Shown here piece after piece: positions 8,565 through 15,886 of a DNA stretch of 32,283 nt. Source of the DNA: Myxococcales bacterium (GTDB taxonomy: Bacteria > Myxococcota_A > Polyangia > Nannocystales > Nannocystaceae); the NCBI GenBank assembly GCA_014240065.1, contig JAAZXR010000004.1, forward strand, positions 97,910 to 130,192, given 5' to 3'. The stretch's first letter is position 1; every line of letters begins with the position of its first letter. The notes below the pieces were generated by a model, which saw only the letters and a list, made by a program, of their open reading frames with translations, had not been told where the DNA came from and did not search any database. A program made the position numbers and the translations under genes.

Positions 8565-8719
8565 TGGAGGCGGAATTCCCGCCGCTGACTGCCCGCGCGC
8601 CCAGTCGCGAGGCGACGCCCATCGGCGCACACGCTCCGCGCGCGCGCCCCCCCTCGCCGCCCGAGCCGGCGTTTGGGACGCGAGGGGGCCGACTGTCCGC
8701 CCTCCCCACCCCGTTTTCG

Positions 8720-8748
8720 TTGACTTGTCACCGCGAATCTCCTATCTA
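8720..8748 (+). promoter_or_regulatory. Sigma-70 promoter of the tRNA gene
   Basis: TTGACT at 8720-8725, a 17-base spacer, and TATCTA at 8743-8748. The predicted transcription start falls about 7-8 bases after the -10, only a few bases before the first base of the tRNA at 8759. Spacing and position fit a stable-RNA promoter very well. Confidence 0.75.
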
Positions 8749-8758
8749 ACCGTCCCGC

Positions 8759-8835
<77 letters not shown>

Positions 8836-8869
8836 CGGCGACGCCCCACCGCGTCGTCGTTTACTTTTT
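8836..8869 (+). terminator. Rho-independent terminator after the tRNA
   Basis: Directly after the CCA end, CGGCGACG (8836-8843) pairs with CGTCGTCG (8852-8859) over an 8-base loop (8 pairs, one G-T), followed by TTTACTTTTT. The T-rich tail overlaps the Lys-rich 3' end of the convergent lgt-like gene. Confidence 0.75.
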
Positions 8870-9814
8870 CTTCTTCCGCTTCGACCCTTTGCGCTTGCCG
8901 CTTCGGCCCGCGGCGCCCGTACGCCCGCCGCCCGCGTCGCTCGAACCGGGCTCCGCGGGCGTCCACCGGCCCCCCTCCCACTGTCGCAGCGTGCCGGGAG
9001 CGGCGGCCTCGCGAGAGCGGCGGTGCCGGTAAATAGCCACCGTGATCGCGATGACAGCGACGGCGCTCACTTGGCCGAGCCGCACCGGTCCAAAGACTTC
9101 GGGCGAGCGGTCCGCGCGGAAGGGATCCTCAAGCAGCATCCGAATGATCGCGAAGGCGCTCAGCGCGAAGCACGCTATCTGGCCAGAGAACCGCCGCTTG
9201 CGACGCAACAGCGCGCACACGGCCACGGCTGCGGCCAACGCCCCCGCGCCGTACAGCTGCACCGGATGCACGGCGAGCGACGCGCTCTCTTCAAGGTGCA
9301 GCCCCTCGAGCGCCGCGCGTTGGTAGGCGTAGACGGGGCTGTCAGCGGGGAAGCGGACGGCGAACGGTGAGGCCGGATCGATGAGGTTTCCAAAGCCCGT
9401 CCCCGCCATGAACGCGCCCATCCGCTCGAGCGCCAGCGCCAATAAGATCGCCGGCGCGGCGCAGTCGGCCCACGCAAAAAACGGGATCGCCCGCCGCGCA
9501 CAAAAGACGATGGAGGCGGTCACGCCGAGCACGAGCCCACCTCCCGTCGCGAAGGTCCCCGCCGTCAGTTGTAAAAACGACGCCGCTCCTTCGATCTTGT
9601 CCGGGTGTTGCAGCAGCCACAGCGCGCGGGCCCCAAAGGTCCCGAACACCACGGTGAGCACGTAGGCCGTCCCGAGGTCTTCCGCGGGCAGTCGATCCCC
9701 TCGCGCGCGACGCAGGCTCGACAACCACCCGAGCGCGAGGCCCACGCCCACGAGAAATCCGTACGAGGGGATCAGCATTTCGGTGCCGGGAATCGTCAAC
9801 AGGTCGGGCTTCAT
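8861..9814 (-). CDS. lgt: Divergent prolipoprotein diacylglyceryl transferase (Lgt-like)
   Basis: A polytopic inner-membrane protein of 317 residues with about seven hydrophobic segments, matching Lgt, which moves diacylglycerol from phosphatidylglycerol to the lipobox Cys of prolipoproteins. Family marks are 'SYGFLVGVGLALGWL' near the N-terminus, 'LERMGAF' where Lgt has its GRxGNF segment, and 'AVHPVQLYGAG' matching the usual HPxQLYE. Two motifs are off: the 'SFHGG' block is 'TFATGGG', without the His shown to be essential in E. coli Lgt, and the Asn of GNF is Ala. It may be a divergent active enzyme or a paralog with another job. The C-terminal ~50 residues are hydrophilic and end in a Lys/Arg-rich tail. 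The start is uncertain: ATG at 9814 (chosen), ATG at 9826 or TTG at 9868. Confidence 0.75.
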   Translation of the reverse strand: MKPDLLTIPGTEMLIPSYGFLVGVGLALGWLSSLRRARGDRLPAEDLGTAYVLTVVFGTFGARALWLLQHPDKIEGAASFLQLTAGTFATGGGLVLGVTASIVFCARRAIPFFAWADCAAPAILLALALERMGAFMAGTGFGNLIDPASPFAVRFPADSPVYAYQRAALEGLHLEESASLAVHPVQLYGAGALAAAVAVCALLRRKRRFSGQIACFALSAFAIIRMLLEDPFRADRSPEVFGPVRLGQVSAVAVIAITVAIYRHRRSREAAAPGTLRQWEGGRWTPAEPGSSDAGGGRTGAAGRSGKRKGSKRKKKK

Positions 9815-9966
9815 CGGGGCCACCATCGTAGCCCACGAGTCCACGCGCTCGCGAGGAGGTCGGCCCAAAGGGTCGATCCAGCGATGATCTGCCCCAGGTG
9901 GCCCGAGATGAGCCCCCGGCCCGCGGGCGTGTCACCTATCGCTTGTGCGCCCGATGACCGCGTGAG

Positions 9967-9996
9967 TTGACGCGCGCGACCGGTGTGGACTACGCT
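9967..9996 (+). promoter_or_regulatory. Possible promoter for the small RHH-like gene
   Basis: TTGACG at 9967-9972, an 18-base spacer and TACGCT at 9991-9996, 28 bases upstream of the ATG at 10025. The -10 is a partial match. The rest of 9827-10024 shows nothing else I can name. Confidence 0.35.
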
Positions 9997-10024
9997 TACA
10001 TCGCCCGCTGGGACGATTTCAACG

Positions 10025-10234
10025 ATGGCTGAACCTGACAAGCGTAAACAGAGCCTCTACTTTCCAACCGAAATGCTCACGGAGATCGAGCGCGAGGCGC
10101 TGCGCCAGGATCGTTCGAAATCCTGGATCGTCCAGCAAGCGTGGAAGCGCGCCAAGCGAGAAATCCAGTCGATGCCCGCCGTGAACGACATTCCAGACGA
10201 CTATCCGTCGGACGAGCGCGGCAAGAGCGACTGA
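10025..10234 (+). CDS. Small ribbon-helix-helix-like protein (TIGR04563-like)
   Basis: 69 residues from the ATG at 10025. 'KRKQSLYFPTEMLTEIEREALRQDRSKSWIVQQAWKRAKREI' reads as a beta strand and two helices, the layout of MetJ/Arc/CopG ribbon-helix-helix DNA-binding proteins, with the 'SLYFP' strand and 'DRSKSWIVQQAWK' helix typical of the small TIGR04563 group known from myxobacterial genomes (recognised by pattern, not searched). The acidic tail is probably disordered. It may be a dimeric DNA-binding regulator; the target is unknown. The alpha/beta hydrolase gene starts immediately after its stop codon, so the two are likely one transcript. No toxin-like partner is seen, so I do not call a toxin-antitoxin pair. 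Confidence 0.85.
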   Translation: MAEPDKRKQSLYFPTEMLTEIEREALRQDRSKSWIVQQAWKRAKREIQSMPAVNDIPDDYPSDERGKSD

Positions 10235-10235
10235 C

Positions 10236-11210
10236 TTGTCGCCTCCGGCAACGTCTTCGGCGCCGCCTTCGGGATCCGACGCTGGGCACGCGCGACGTCG
10301 GGCCCGCTCGGTCGTGACGCACCGGCCCGATGGCGCCCTCGTCCACGGCTACTTGAGCGTCCCTCCGGAGTCTGCGAGAGACGCGACGCCCCTCGTGGTG
10401 CTCGACGGCATCGGCTGCTACGGCTGGGCGTTCCCGGAGATCACCCCCCAGCTCGCGGCGACGCGCCCGGTCCTCCACGCCCACTACCGAGGACACGGAC
10501 CGAGCCCCACACCCCCGCGACCGTGGGACCTGCGGATGGAAACCCTCGCCCACGACGCCATGGCGTTGGCCACGGCGGCCGGCTTCGACGGCCCTGTCAT
10601 CGTCCTCGGCTACTCCATGGGCTTCCAGGTCGCGCTCGAGTGCGTCCGACGCTATCCCGAGCGCGTGTGCGGGCTCGTTAACATCGCGGGCCCCTCGGGA
10701 CGGGCGCTGTCGACCTTCCAAGGCACCGACGCCTTCGCCCACGCGCTGCCCATGCTCGCGGGGGCCGCACGATTCGCCCGCCGCATCACCGACGACATGT
10801 GGAAGGCCCTCGTCCCCCACCGCCTCGCCACGGAGATCGGGCTCATCACCGCGGTCAACGGCCGTCGCCTCCCCTCGAGTTACCTCGAGCGCTACATGGG
10901 CGACCTCTCTCGGATCCACCCCGAGCTGTTCTTGACCATGCTCGAGGAGGCCAACGACCACGACGCCGCCGACCTCTTGCCCACCATTGAGATCCCCACG
11001 CAGGTGATCGCCGGGGCCAAGGACAGCTTCGTGCCGCTCGCGGTGCTCGAGCGCACCGCCGAGCAGATTCCCAACGCCTCCCTCGAGGTGATCGAGGAGG
11101 CGACCCACGCGGTCACGGCGGAGTACATCCCCGAGGTCACGGACCTCATCTTGGGCCTGCTGGCGCGGGTGGATCGCGCGCGGGCCGGCGCAGACCTGCG
11201 CGGAGCCTAG
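10236..11210 (+). CDS. Alpha/beta-hydrolase fold protein
   Basis: 324 residues with a full hydrolase triad in the standard order: Ser127 in the nucleophile elbow 'LGYSMGFQ', Asp263 in 'AGAKDSFVP', and His291 in 'EEATHAVTAE'. The oxyanion region is 'VVLDGIGCYGWAFPEI', and 'HYRGHGPSP' matches the usual HxRGHG/DLRG segment. A cap domain spans roughly residues 150-235. The substrate is not predictable; esterase, lipase-like or C-C hydrolase roles are all open. It starts with a TTG one base after the stop of the RHH-like gene; internal GTG starts would shorten the Pro/Ser-rich N-terminus. It is convergent with mlaD, 8 bases away. Confidence 0.88.
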   Translation: MSPPATSSAPPSGSDAGHARRRARSVVTHRPDGALVHGYLSVPPESARDATPLVVLDGIGCYGWAFPEITPQLAATRPVLHAHYRGHGPSPTPPRPWDLRMETLAHDAMALATAAGFDGPVIVLGYSMGFQVALECVRRYPERVCGLVNIAGPSGRALSTFQGTDAFAHALPMLAGAARFARRITDDMWKALVPHRLATEIGLITAVNGRRLPSSYLERYMGDLSRIHPELFLTMLEEANDHDAADLLPTIEIPTQVIAGAKDSFVPLAVLERTAEQIPNASLEVIEEATHAVTAEYIPEVTDLILGLLARVDRARAGADLRGA

Positions 11211-11218
11211 CGGCGGAG

Positions 11219-12637
11219 CTACTCGGCAGACGCGGACGCGGGCGCCCCAGCGGCGGGGGGCGTGGTGGCGGCCGTCGGGGCCGCCGAGGAGCTCGCCTCG
11301 TCTTGCTCCACCACGAATCGAACGAGCTTTTTGATCACGTTGTTGCGCTCGATATTTCCGAGCACCTTCACGAGGTCGTCGTAGGCCTTGGGATCCTTGA
11401 GCAGCTTGCCGAGCGTCCCCTCTCCCGAGGCGAGGGAGGTCCTGACCTCGGCCACCACCGTCTCCACCTCCACGAGCGTCTGCTTGCCCACGACGAGCGC
11501 GTCCGAGGCGGCGGTGATCGCCTCGGCGACCTCCTCGCCGAGCGCGTCGTCGTGCAACAGCCGAGAGACCACGGCTTTGTTCTCCGGGTCGTTGATGGTC
11601 TCGAGGGTTTTGTTGACGCGCCGCAGGGTGCCGCGCACGTCTCGAACCGCCGGCGTGACCTCGCGCCCCATGCTCGTCAAGGCCCCGTCCACCTCTTGCA
11701 CGCCGTGCCGCACATGGCGGAGGGTCTTGGAGAACTCCGCCTTGTACTCGGGATCGTTGAACAGCGCCCCTACGAGGCCGTCGCCCTCGGCGACCTGTCG
11801 TGAGATTTCGTTGGCGTTCGCGAGCACGCCCTTGAGGTCGCCCTTGGTGCGGTCGTCGTTGAGCGCGTCGAACAGGCCCGCGACCCCGGCGAGGCTGCGG
11901 TCGAGATCCTCCGTGATGCCCTCGAAGCGATCCTTGAAGAACAAGAGCTCCTCCATGAGCGACGGCGTCGCCTGGATCGTCCCGCCGTCGGCGATGGGCT
12001 CGCCCTTGCCCACGGTGATGTTGATGAGCTGGTCGCCCAGCACGCCGTTCGCGGTGATCGTCGCCCGCGAGTCATCGCGAATGTGAATGAGTTTCTCCTC
12101 CGAGACCTCCAAGGTCACCCGCACCCGCTGGTGCGACGTTTGGTAGGGGACGCACACGCCCTCGGGGCCCGTCCACTTCACGCGGCGATACCTCCGCGTG
12201 AACAGCTTGGTCACGCACATCTCGCTCTCTCGGCAACCATCCTCCGCGGTGCATGGCTCGTAGTTGCGATCGAGGCCGGTGTACATCTCTAGCTCCGCGC
12301 ACACCGCCTCCGCCGCGCAAAACAACGAGGCGTCACAGTCGTCGGTGCGGCCGCTGCCGAAGCGACCGAGGTCTTCCGTGGTCGGGCTGCACGGATAACT
12401 CGGAGAGGCGAAGCCGATCTCCTTGACGACGCCGATCTTGGTGCCCGCGAGCTGCACCGGGCTGTTTCGTGTCAGGCCCGTCACCGTCCGAAAATCGGCG
12501 TAGATGTCGGCCTTGGCCTCGAGCAGCCCCTCGCTCGTCGCGATGATGAACATGGAGAACACGAGCAGACCGAACATCGTCGTCACGAACGCGCCGACCA
12601 GCAGGTTCACCCGCGCTTCGTCCTTACGTTTCGCCAT
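11219..12637 (-). CDS. mlaD: MCE/MlaD family lipid-transport protein with Cys-rich insertion
   Basis: The substrate-binding component of an Mla-type ABC system that moves phospholipids between membranes. 472 residues; E. coli MlaD is about 180. Residues ~10-33 form one membrane anchor ('LLVGAFVTTMFGLLVFSMF'). The MCE domain is split: 'TVTGLTRNSPVQLAGTKIG' at 51-69 begins it, and 'VRVTLEVSE...NGVLGDQLINITVG' (172-210) ends it. Between them lies an insertion (about 79-165) with eight cysteines at 83, 101, 107, 113, 129, 135, 141 and 162. The C-terminal ~240 residues are helical, coiled-coil-like, as in long MCE proteins, with an Ala/Pro/Ser tail. The start codon shares one base with the stop of mlaF (TAATG), showing operon structure. 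Confidence 0.92.
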   Translation of the reverse strand: MAKRKDEARVNLLVGAFVTTMFGLLVFSMFIIATSEGLLEAKADIYADFRTVTGLTRNSPVQLAGTKIGVVKEIGFASPSYPCSPTTEDLGRFGSGRTDDCDASLFCAAEAVCAELEMYTGLDRNYEPCTAEDGCRESEMCVTKLFTRRYRRVKWTGPEGVCVPYQTSHQRVRVTLEVSEEKLIHIRDDSRATITANGVLGDQLINITVGKGEPIADGGTIQATPSLMEELLFFKDRFEGITEDLDRSLAGVAGLFDALNDDRTKGDLKGVLANANEISRQVAEGDGLVGALFNDPEYKAEFSKTLRHVRHGVQEVDGALTSMGREVTPAVRDVRGTLRRVNKTLETINDPENKAVVSRLLHDDALGEEVAEAITAASDALVVGKQTLVEVETVVAEVRTSLASGEGTLGKLLKDPKAYDDLVKVLGNIERNNVIKKLVRFVVEQDEASSSAAPTAATTPPAAGAPASASAE

Positions 12638-13404
12638 TACCTCGTCCTCCGCACGATGAAATCTCGTACCACTTCATCCTCAATTTGCCGAAAATCTTCC
12701 GTTCGCGCGACCCAGGGGAAGCGGTGGTCGTGCAGCATCGCCATGCGATCAGACACGTAAAACGCCGTGTCGATGTCGTGGGTGACGACGACGCTGGTCA
12801 CAGAGAGCTGCTCTTGAAGGTGTCGAATCATCATCGAGATGCGGTCGCAGTTGGGTGGGTCGAGGCCCGTCGTGGGCTCATCGTAGAGGATAACCGCTGG
12901 TTTAATAGCAATCGAGCGCGCCAGCGCCACCCGTTTCCGCATGCCGCCGCTGAGGTTGGCCGGGAAGGTCTCCAGGATATCGGGGTTTTCACTCAGCCCC
13001 AGCCCCACCATCTCCAGGCACTCCTCCGCGCGGTCCCGAATCTCCGCATCGGACATCTGGGTGTGCTCCGTGAGCGCGTATCCCACATTCTCGAGCACGC
13101 TCATGGAGTCAAAGAGCGCCCCGCCCTGGAACACCATGGAGAGGTCTTGCCGGAGCTTGCGCAGCGAGTCCGCGCCCATCTCCGCGACCTCTTCGCCGTT
13201 GACGTGCACGCTGCCCTCCTCCGCGCGCAGCAGCCCGATCATCAGCTTGAGCGCCACCGACTTCCCCGTGCCGCTGCCCCCGAGGATCGTCAACGTCTCG
13301 CCGCGATAGACGTCGATGTCCATCCCCTGGTACACGACGTTCGCGCCGAACGCTTTGGAGACGCCCCGCATGGAGATAATCGGCGTTTGGGCTTGATCAG
13401 ACAT
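12637..13404 (-). CDS. mlaF: Mla ABC transporter ATP-binding protein
   Basis: The cytoplasmic ATPase of the lipid transporter. 255 residues: Walker A 'GGSGTGKS' (42-49), Q-loop Gln93, ABC signature 'LSGGM' (151-155), Walker B 'VILYDE' (171-176) and switch His209 in 'VVVTHDIDTA'. All catalytic residues are present. 'SMVFQGGALFDSMSVLENV' and 'LSGGMRKRVALARSIA' are typical of the MlaF/TTG2A branch. It shares one base with mlaE upstream (TGATG) and one with mlaD downstream, so the three are translationally coupled and should form one complex. Confidence 0.97.
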   Translation of the reverse strand: MSDQAQTPIISMRGVSKAFGANVVYQGMDIDVYRGETLTILGGSGTGKSVALKLMIGLLRAEEGSVHVNGEEVAEMGADSLRKLRQDLSMVFQGGALFDSMSVLENVGYALTEHTQMSDAEIRDRAEECLEMVGLGLSENPDILETFPANLSGGMRKRVALARSIAIKPAVILYDEPTTGLDPPNCDRISMMIRHLQEQLSVTSVVVTHDIDTAFYVSDRMAMLHDHRFPWVARTEDFRQIEDEVVRDFIVRRTR

Positions 13405-14180
13405 CAGATGGGGAGGAACAGCGTGGTCAAGGCGAAATCCGCGATGACGACGGCGATGGAGACGGCGACCACCGTCTCCGTGGTTGCGAGGCCGACCGCC
13501 TCCGTGCCGAACTTGGTCATGAACCCTTGGTAGCAGCCAATGATGCCCGCGATGGCCCCAAACACTGTGGCCTTCACGATGCCCGAGATGTAGTGGATCG
13601 GGATCAGCTCGTCGATATAGGTCTCATAAAAATAGCCCGCCGGGACGTCGAACACCGCGTCCGAGATGAACATGCCACCGAGGAGCGCCATGATGTTGCC
13701 CCACGCCACGAGCAGCGGCATCGCGAGGGTCGCCGCGAAGAACCGCGGCCACACCAGTTTTTTCACGGGGTCCGCACCGAGCGACGCGATGGCGTCGATC
13801 TGCTCTGTCACCTTCATTGAGCCTAGCTCCGCGGTCATGCCCGTGGCCATCTTCGAGCCCACCGTGACCGCGAGGAGCGCGGGGATCAGCTCGCGGACGA
13901 GGGCGAGCGACGAGGCGTAGCCCAGGGACTGCTTGGCGCCGAAGTCCGCGAGCGCCTCCCCAAACTGCCACACCAAAATCATGCCGACGAACAGCGACAT
14001 CAAGGTCGCCATGGGCATGGAGCGAATGCCCACCGCGAGCGTCTGGTACGAGAGGTCGTAGACGCCAATGGGCCGCTGCGGCGCCACCCACACCGCGCGC
14101 AGGAAGAGGATAAACACACCACCCGACCAGCGAAAAAAATCGTTGAGCGCCGCGCCAATGCGCCCCAACACGCCGCTCAA
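13404..14180 (-). CDS. mlaE: Mla ABC transporter permease
   Basis: The inner-membrane permease of the Mla complex. 258 residues with about five membrane segments and the family marks 'LVRELIPALLAVTVGSKMA', 'GMTAELGSMKVTEQIDAIA' and 'GSDPVKKLVWPR'-like 'GADPVKKLVWPR', plus 'FGAIAGIIGCYQGF' near the end. The start appears to be a TTG at 14180, overlapping the TGA of the upstream lipoprotein gene as TTGA; a GTG three codons later is an alternative. The first ~45 residues are longer than in E. coli MlaE and may form an interfacial helix. Confidence 0.96.
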   Translation of the reverse strand: MSGVLGRIGAALNDFFRWSGGVFILFLRAVWVAPQRPIGVYDLSYQTLAVGIRSMPMATLMSLFVGMILVWQFGEALADFGAKQSLGYASSLALVRELIPALLAVTVGSKMATGMTAELGSMKVTEQIDAIASLGADPVKKLVWPRFFAATLAMPLLVAWGNIMALLGGMFISDAVFDVPAGYFYETYIDELIPIHYISGIVKATVFGAIAGIIGCYQGFMTKFGTEAVGLATTETVVAVSIAVVIADFALTTLFLPI

Positions 14181-14779
14181 CGACGGCCCTTCCCTCGCAA
14201 CGGGAAGGCGAACCCCTCCAGCACGGCGTCGAAGCTCGCGAGGCCGGCGTCAAATGCGGCCGGGCGCGTGATGTACTGCAGATCGAACAGGCACCCGTTC
14301 TTTTTCAGCACGACGAGCTCAAGGTGCACCGGCACCCCGTCGAGCTCGGCCTGGACGCGCGTGCGCAGCCCCTCGCGGCCGACGATCTCGATGGCCCGCT
14401 GCGATTGAATCTCCCACTGGCCAAAATCGATCCGCAGATGATCCGTGAACGACGCCAGATCGCTGTCACCGTGCTCGTCACATTGGGAGCGCACCTGGAT
14501 AACGGCCGGGGTTTTGCCCTTCGACCACGCCACCTGCACGCCGCGCTCGCGGTGGGGCCGCCACCCCTCCCCCGGATCCCCGACCCGAAAGGTCGCCTCG
14601 CGATCCATGCCTTTCCACGCCGGTTGCCACGACTTGTAGTGGACGCGCTCCCCGTCCCACCCGGACGCGCATCCCGCCGCCATGAGGAGGCTCGCGCGCA
14701 GGCCCGCAAGACCTAGCCGCCGTCCGATCTCGAAGCCCCGCACGTGCGCAGAGTGTATCAGCGGAACGAAGGTCGCCAC
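14177..14779 (-). CDS. Lipoprotein leading the Mla operon, family not recognised
   Basis: Up to 200 residues. An Arg-containing n-region, a short hydrophobic stretch and the lipobox 'LLMAAGC' (Cys37 from the GTG at 14779) mark a lipoprotein. A second GTG at 14743 would give a more normal 25-residue signal peptide. The mature part is a mixed alpha/beta sequence ('ATFRVGDPGEGWRP...', 'VAWSKGKTPAVIQVRS', 'VPVHLELVVLKKNGCLFDL') with a late Cys; the 'LFDLQYITRPAAFDAGLASFDAVLEGFAFP' end resembles small PsbP/DUF-type domains that end in a helix after 'F..v..sf', but I cannot assign a family. It overlaps mlaE by 4 bases, so it is probably a component or partner of this lipid-transport system, replacing MlaB/MlaC, neither of which is seen here. 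Confidence 0.75.
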   Translation of the reverse strand: MATFVPLIHSAHVRGFEIGRRLGLAGLRASLLMAAGCASGWDGERVHYKSWQPAWKGMDREATFRVGDPGEGWRPHRERGVQVAWSKGKTPAVIQVRSQCDEHGDSDLASFTDHLRIDFGQWEIQSQRAIEIVGREGLRTRVQAELDGVPVHLELVVLKKNGCLFDLQYITRPAAFDAGLASFDAVLEGFAFPLRGKGRR

Positions 14780-14854
14780 TATTTTCGTCCGGGATACGAC
14801 GAAAGTCGGAGAGATCTCCAGATCGGGCCTCGATGCCGCGAGATCACCTCCGCA

Positions 14855-15763
14855 TCAAGGTCGGGTCCAGCGGACCTGGTCCACGGCGGAGATCGGGGTA
14901 TAGGCCGCCGTATCGACCCGTCCTGCGCACGCGCCGGTGTTGTGCACCCCCGTGGGCGCGAGCGACACCACGGTTCGCGGGGCGAGCGCTCCGAGACTCG
15001 AGTAGCGGGGCCCGCAGCCCCCCGAGTCGTCGGGCGTCATGACCACTGTGAGGTCCTCGTCCAGCGCGTCGATCCACCCGCGTCCGCCCGCGAGCGCCCG
15101 GTCCATCGCCGTCTCGTGAATCCACAGCACGGTCGCCTCCGGACACGACGAGAGGTCGTCGGTAGCGCTGAGCTCCCCCGGAATCCACACCACCTGCCCC
15201 GCAGCCTCCACGCACAATGACAGCCCGGACGTCGCCGGCGCCGCGGGCCGGTGCCAAGAGCGCACCGCGATGCAAGACTCGGACGGCGGTCTCGCCTGGC
15301 CCCCGACGCAGGTGTCGACGCCCGGCGACAGCCGCGCGCTCGACCGCAGCGCGCGCTCGATCGAGGTGTGAACCGGATCGTCGGGGTCGAGCGGTGCGGA
15401 CGGGAGCAGCGACTCGGTGAGCGCGACGTCGTCGCCCGTGCCGAGCGAGCCGTCGGCCCCCGCCACCGCGCGGGGTACGGCGCCTGCCGCCTGCGAGAGA
15501 TCGGGCACCACCACGACCTCACGGGGAGGCGGTGGCCCCTCGCCGTCCCGCCAACGACCCAACAGCTGGCGCGCCGCGCTCGGACCCGCCCGGGAGATGG
15601 TCAGCCGGGTCCCGCCGTGCCGGGCCACCAACATCGAGCCCCCGCCGAGTCGCTCGATGCTGAGGGTGTCTCCCCTGTCCACACCGCGCGCGTGGCCCGA
15701 CGTGAGGAGCCCCGTATACGCACACGCACACGCGATCGCCATCACGCATGCGCACGAGCGCAT
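14855..15763 (-). CDS. Exported protein of unknown function
   Basis: 302 residues from the ATG at 15763, chosen because it gives a signal peptide ('MRSCACVMAIACACAYTG' then a cleavage-like region) behind a G-rich ribosome-binding site; an ATG at 15805 would add 14 Arg-rich residues. The mature protein has 'DTLSIERLGGGSMLVARHGG' at its start, a Pro-rich stretch, and a C-terminal part with about seven cysteines, probably disulfide-bonded ('VDTCVGGQ', 'SESCIAV', 'LSLCVEA', 'LSSCPEATVLWIHETAMDRAL', 'DSGGCGPRYSSL'). 'VLWIHETAMD' and 'VMTPDDSGGCG' look like a folded core, but I know no matching family. Codon use and GC resemble the neighbours. It is divergent from the plus-strand exported-protein operon. 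Confidence 0.6.
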   Translation of the reverse strand: MRSCACVMAIACACAYTGLLTSGHARGVDRGDTLSIERLGGGSMLVARHGGTRLTISRAGPSAARQLLGRWRDGEGPPPPREVVVVPDLSQAAGAVPRAVAGADGSLGTGDDVALTESLLPSAPLDPDDPVHTSIERALRSSARLSPGVDTCVGGQARPPSESCIAVRSWHRPAAPATSGLSLCVEAAGQVVWIPGELSATDDLSSCPEATVLWIHETAMDRALAGGRGWIDALDEDLTVVMTPDDSGGCGPRYSSLGALAPRTVVSLAPTGVHNTGACAGRVDTAAYTPISAVDQVRWTRP

Positions 15764-15833
15764 CCCCAGGCCCCCCCGTTCACTCCGTCTTTGCCGAGGT
15801 CGCATACGAGACAAGTCGCCCCCCCACCGCGAC

Positions 15834-15858
15834 CGTTGCAAAAAAAAAAGATGCAACG
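15834..15858. repeat. Inverted repeat around an A10 tract
   Basis: CGTTGCA (15834-15840) and TGCAACG (15852-15858) are perfect 7-base arms around an A-rich 11-base spacer, in the 90-120 base gap between two divergent exported-protein genes. With the left arm's last base the A-run is ten long. It could be an operator or bent-DNA site for both genes. It is not a terminator in either direction because no T-run follows the stem. Confidence 0.5.
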
Positions 15859-15886
15859 CTTCGTTCGCGGGGGCGACCCCCCTTGC

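Noticed and set aside
10025-11210. Toxin-antitoxin system
   Set aside because: The small protein looks like an RHH protein, but its partner is a full-length alpha/beta hydrolase with an intact triad, not a known toxin.
15834-15858. Intrinsic terminator
   Set aside because: The A/T run is in the loop, not after the stem, on either strand.
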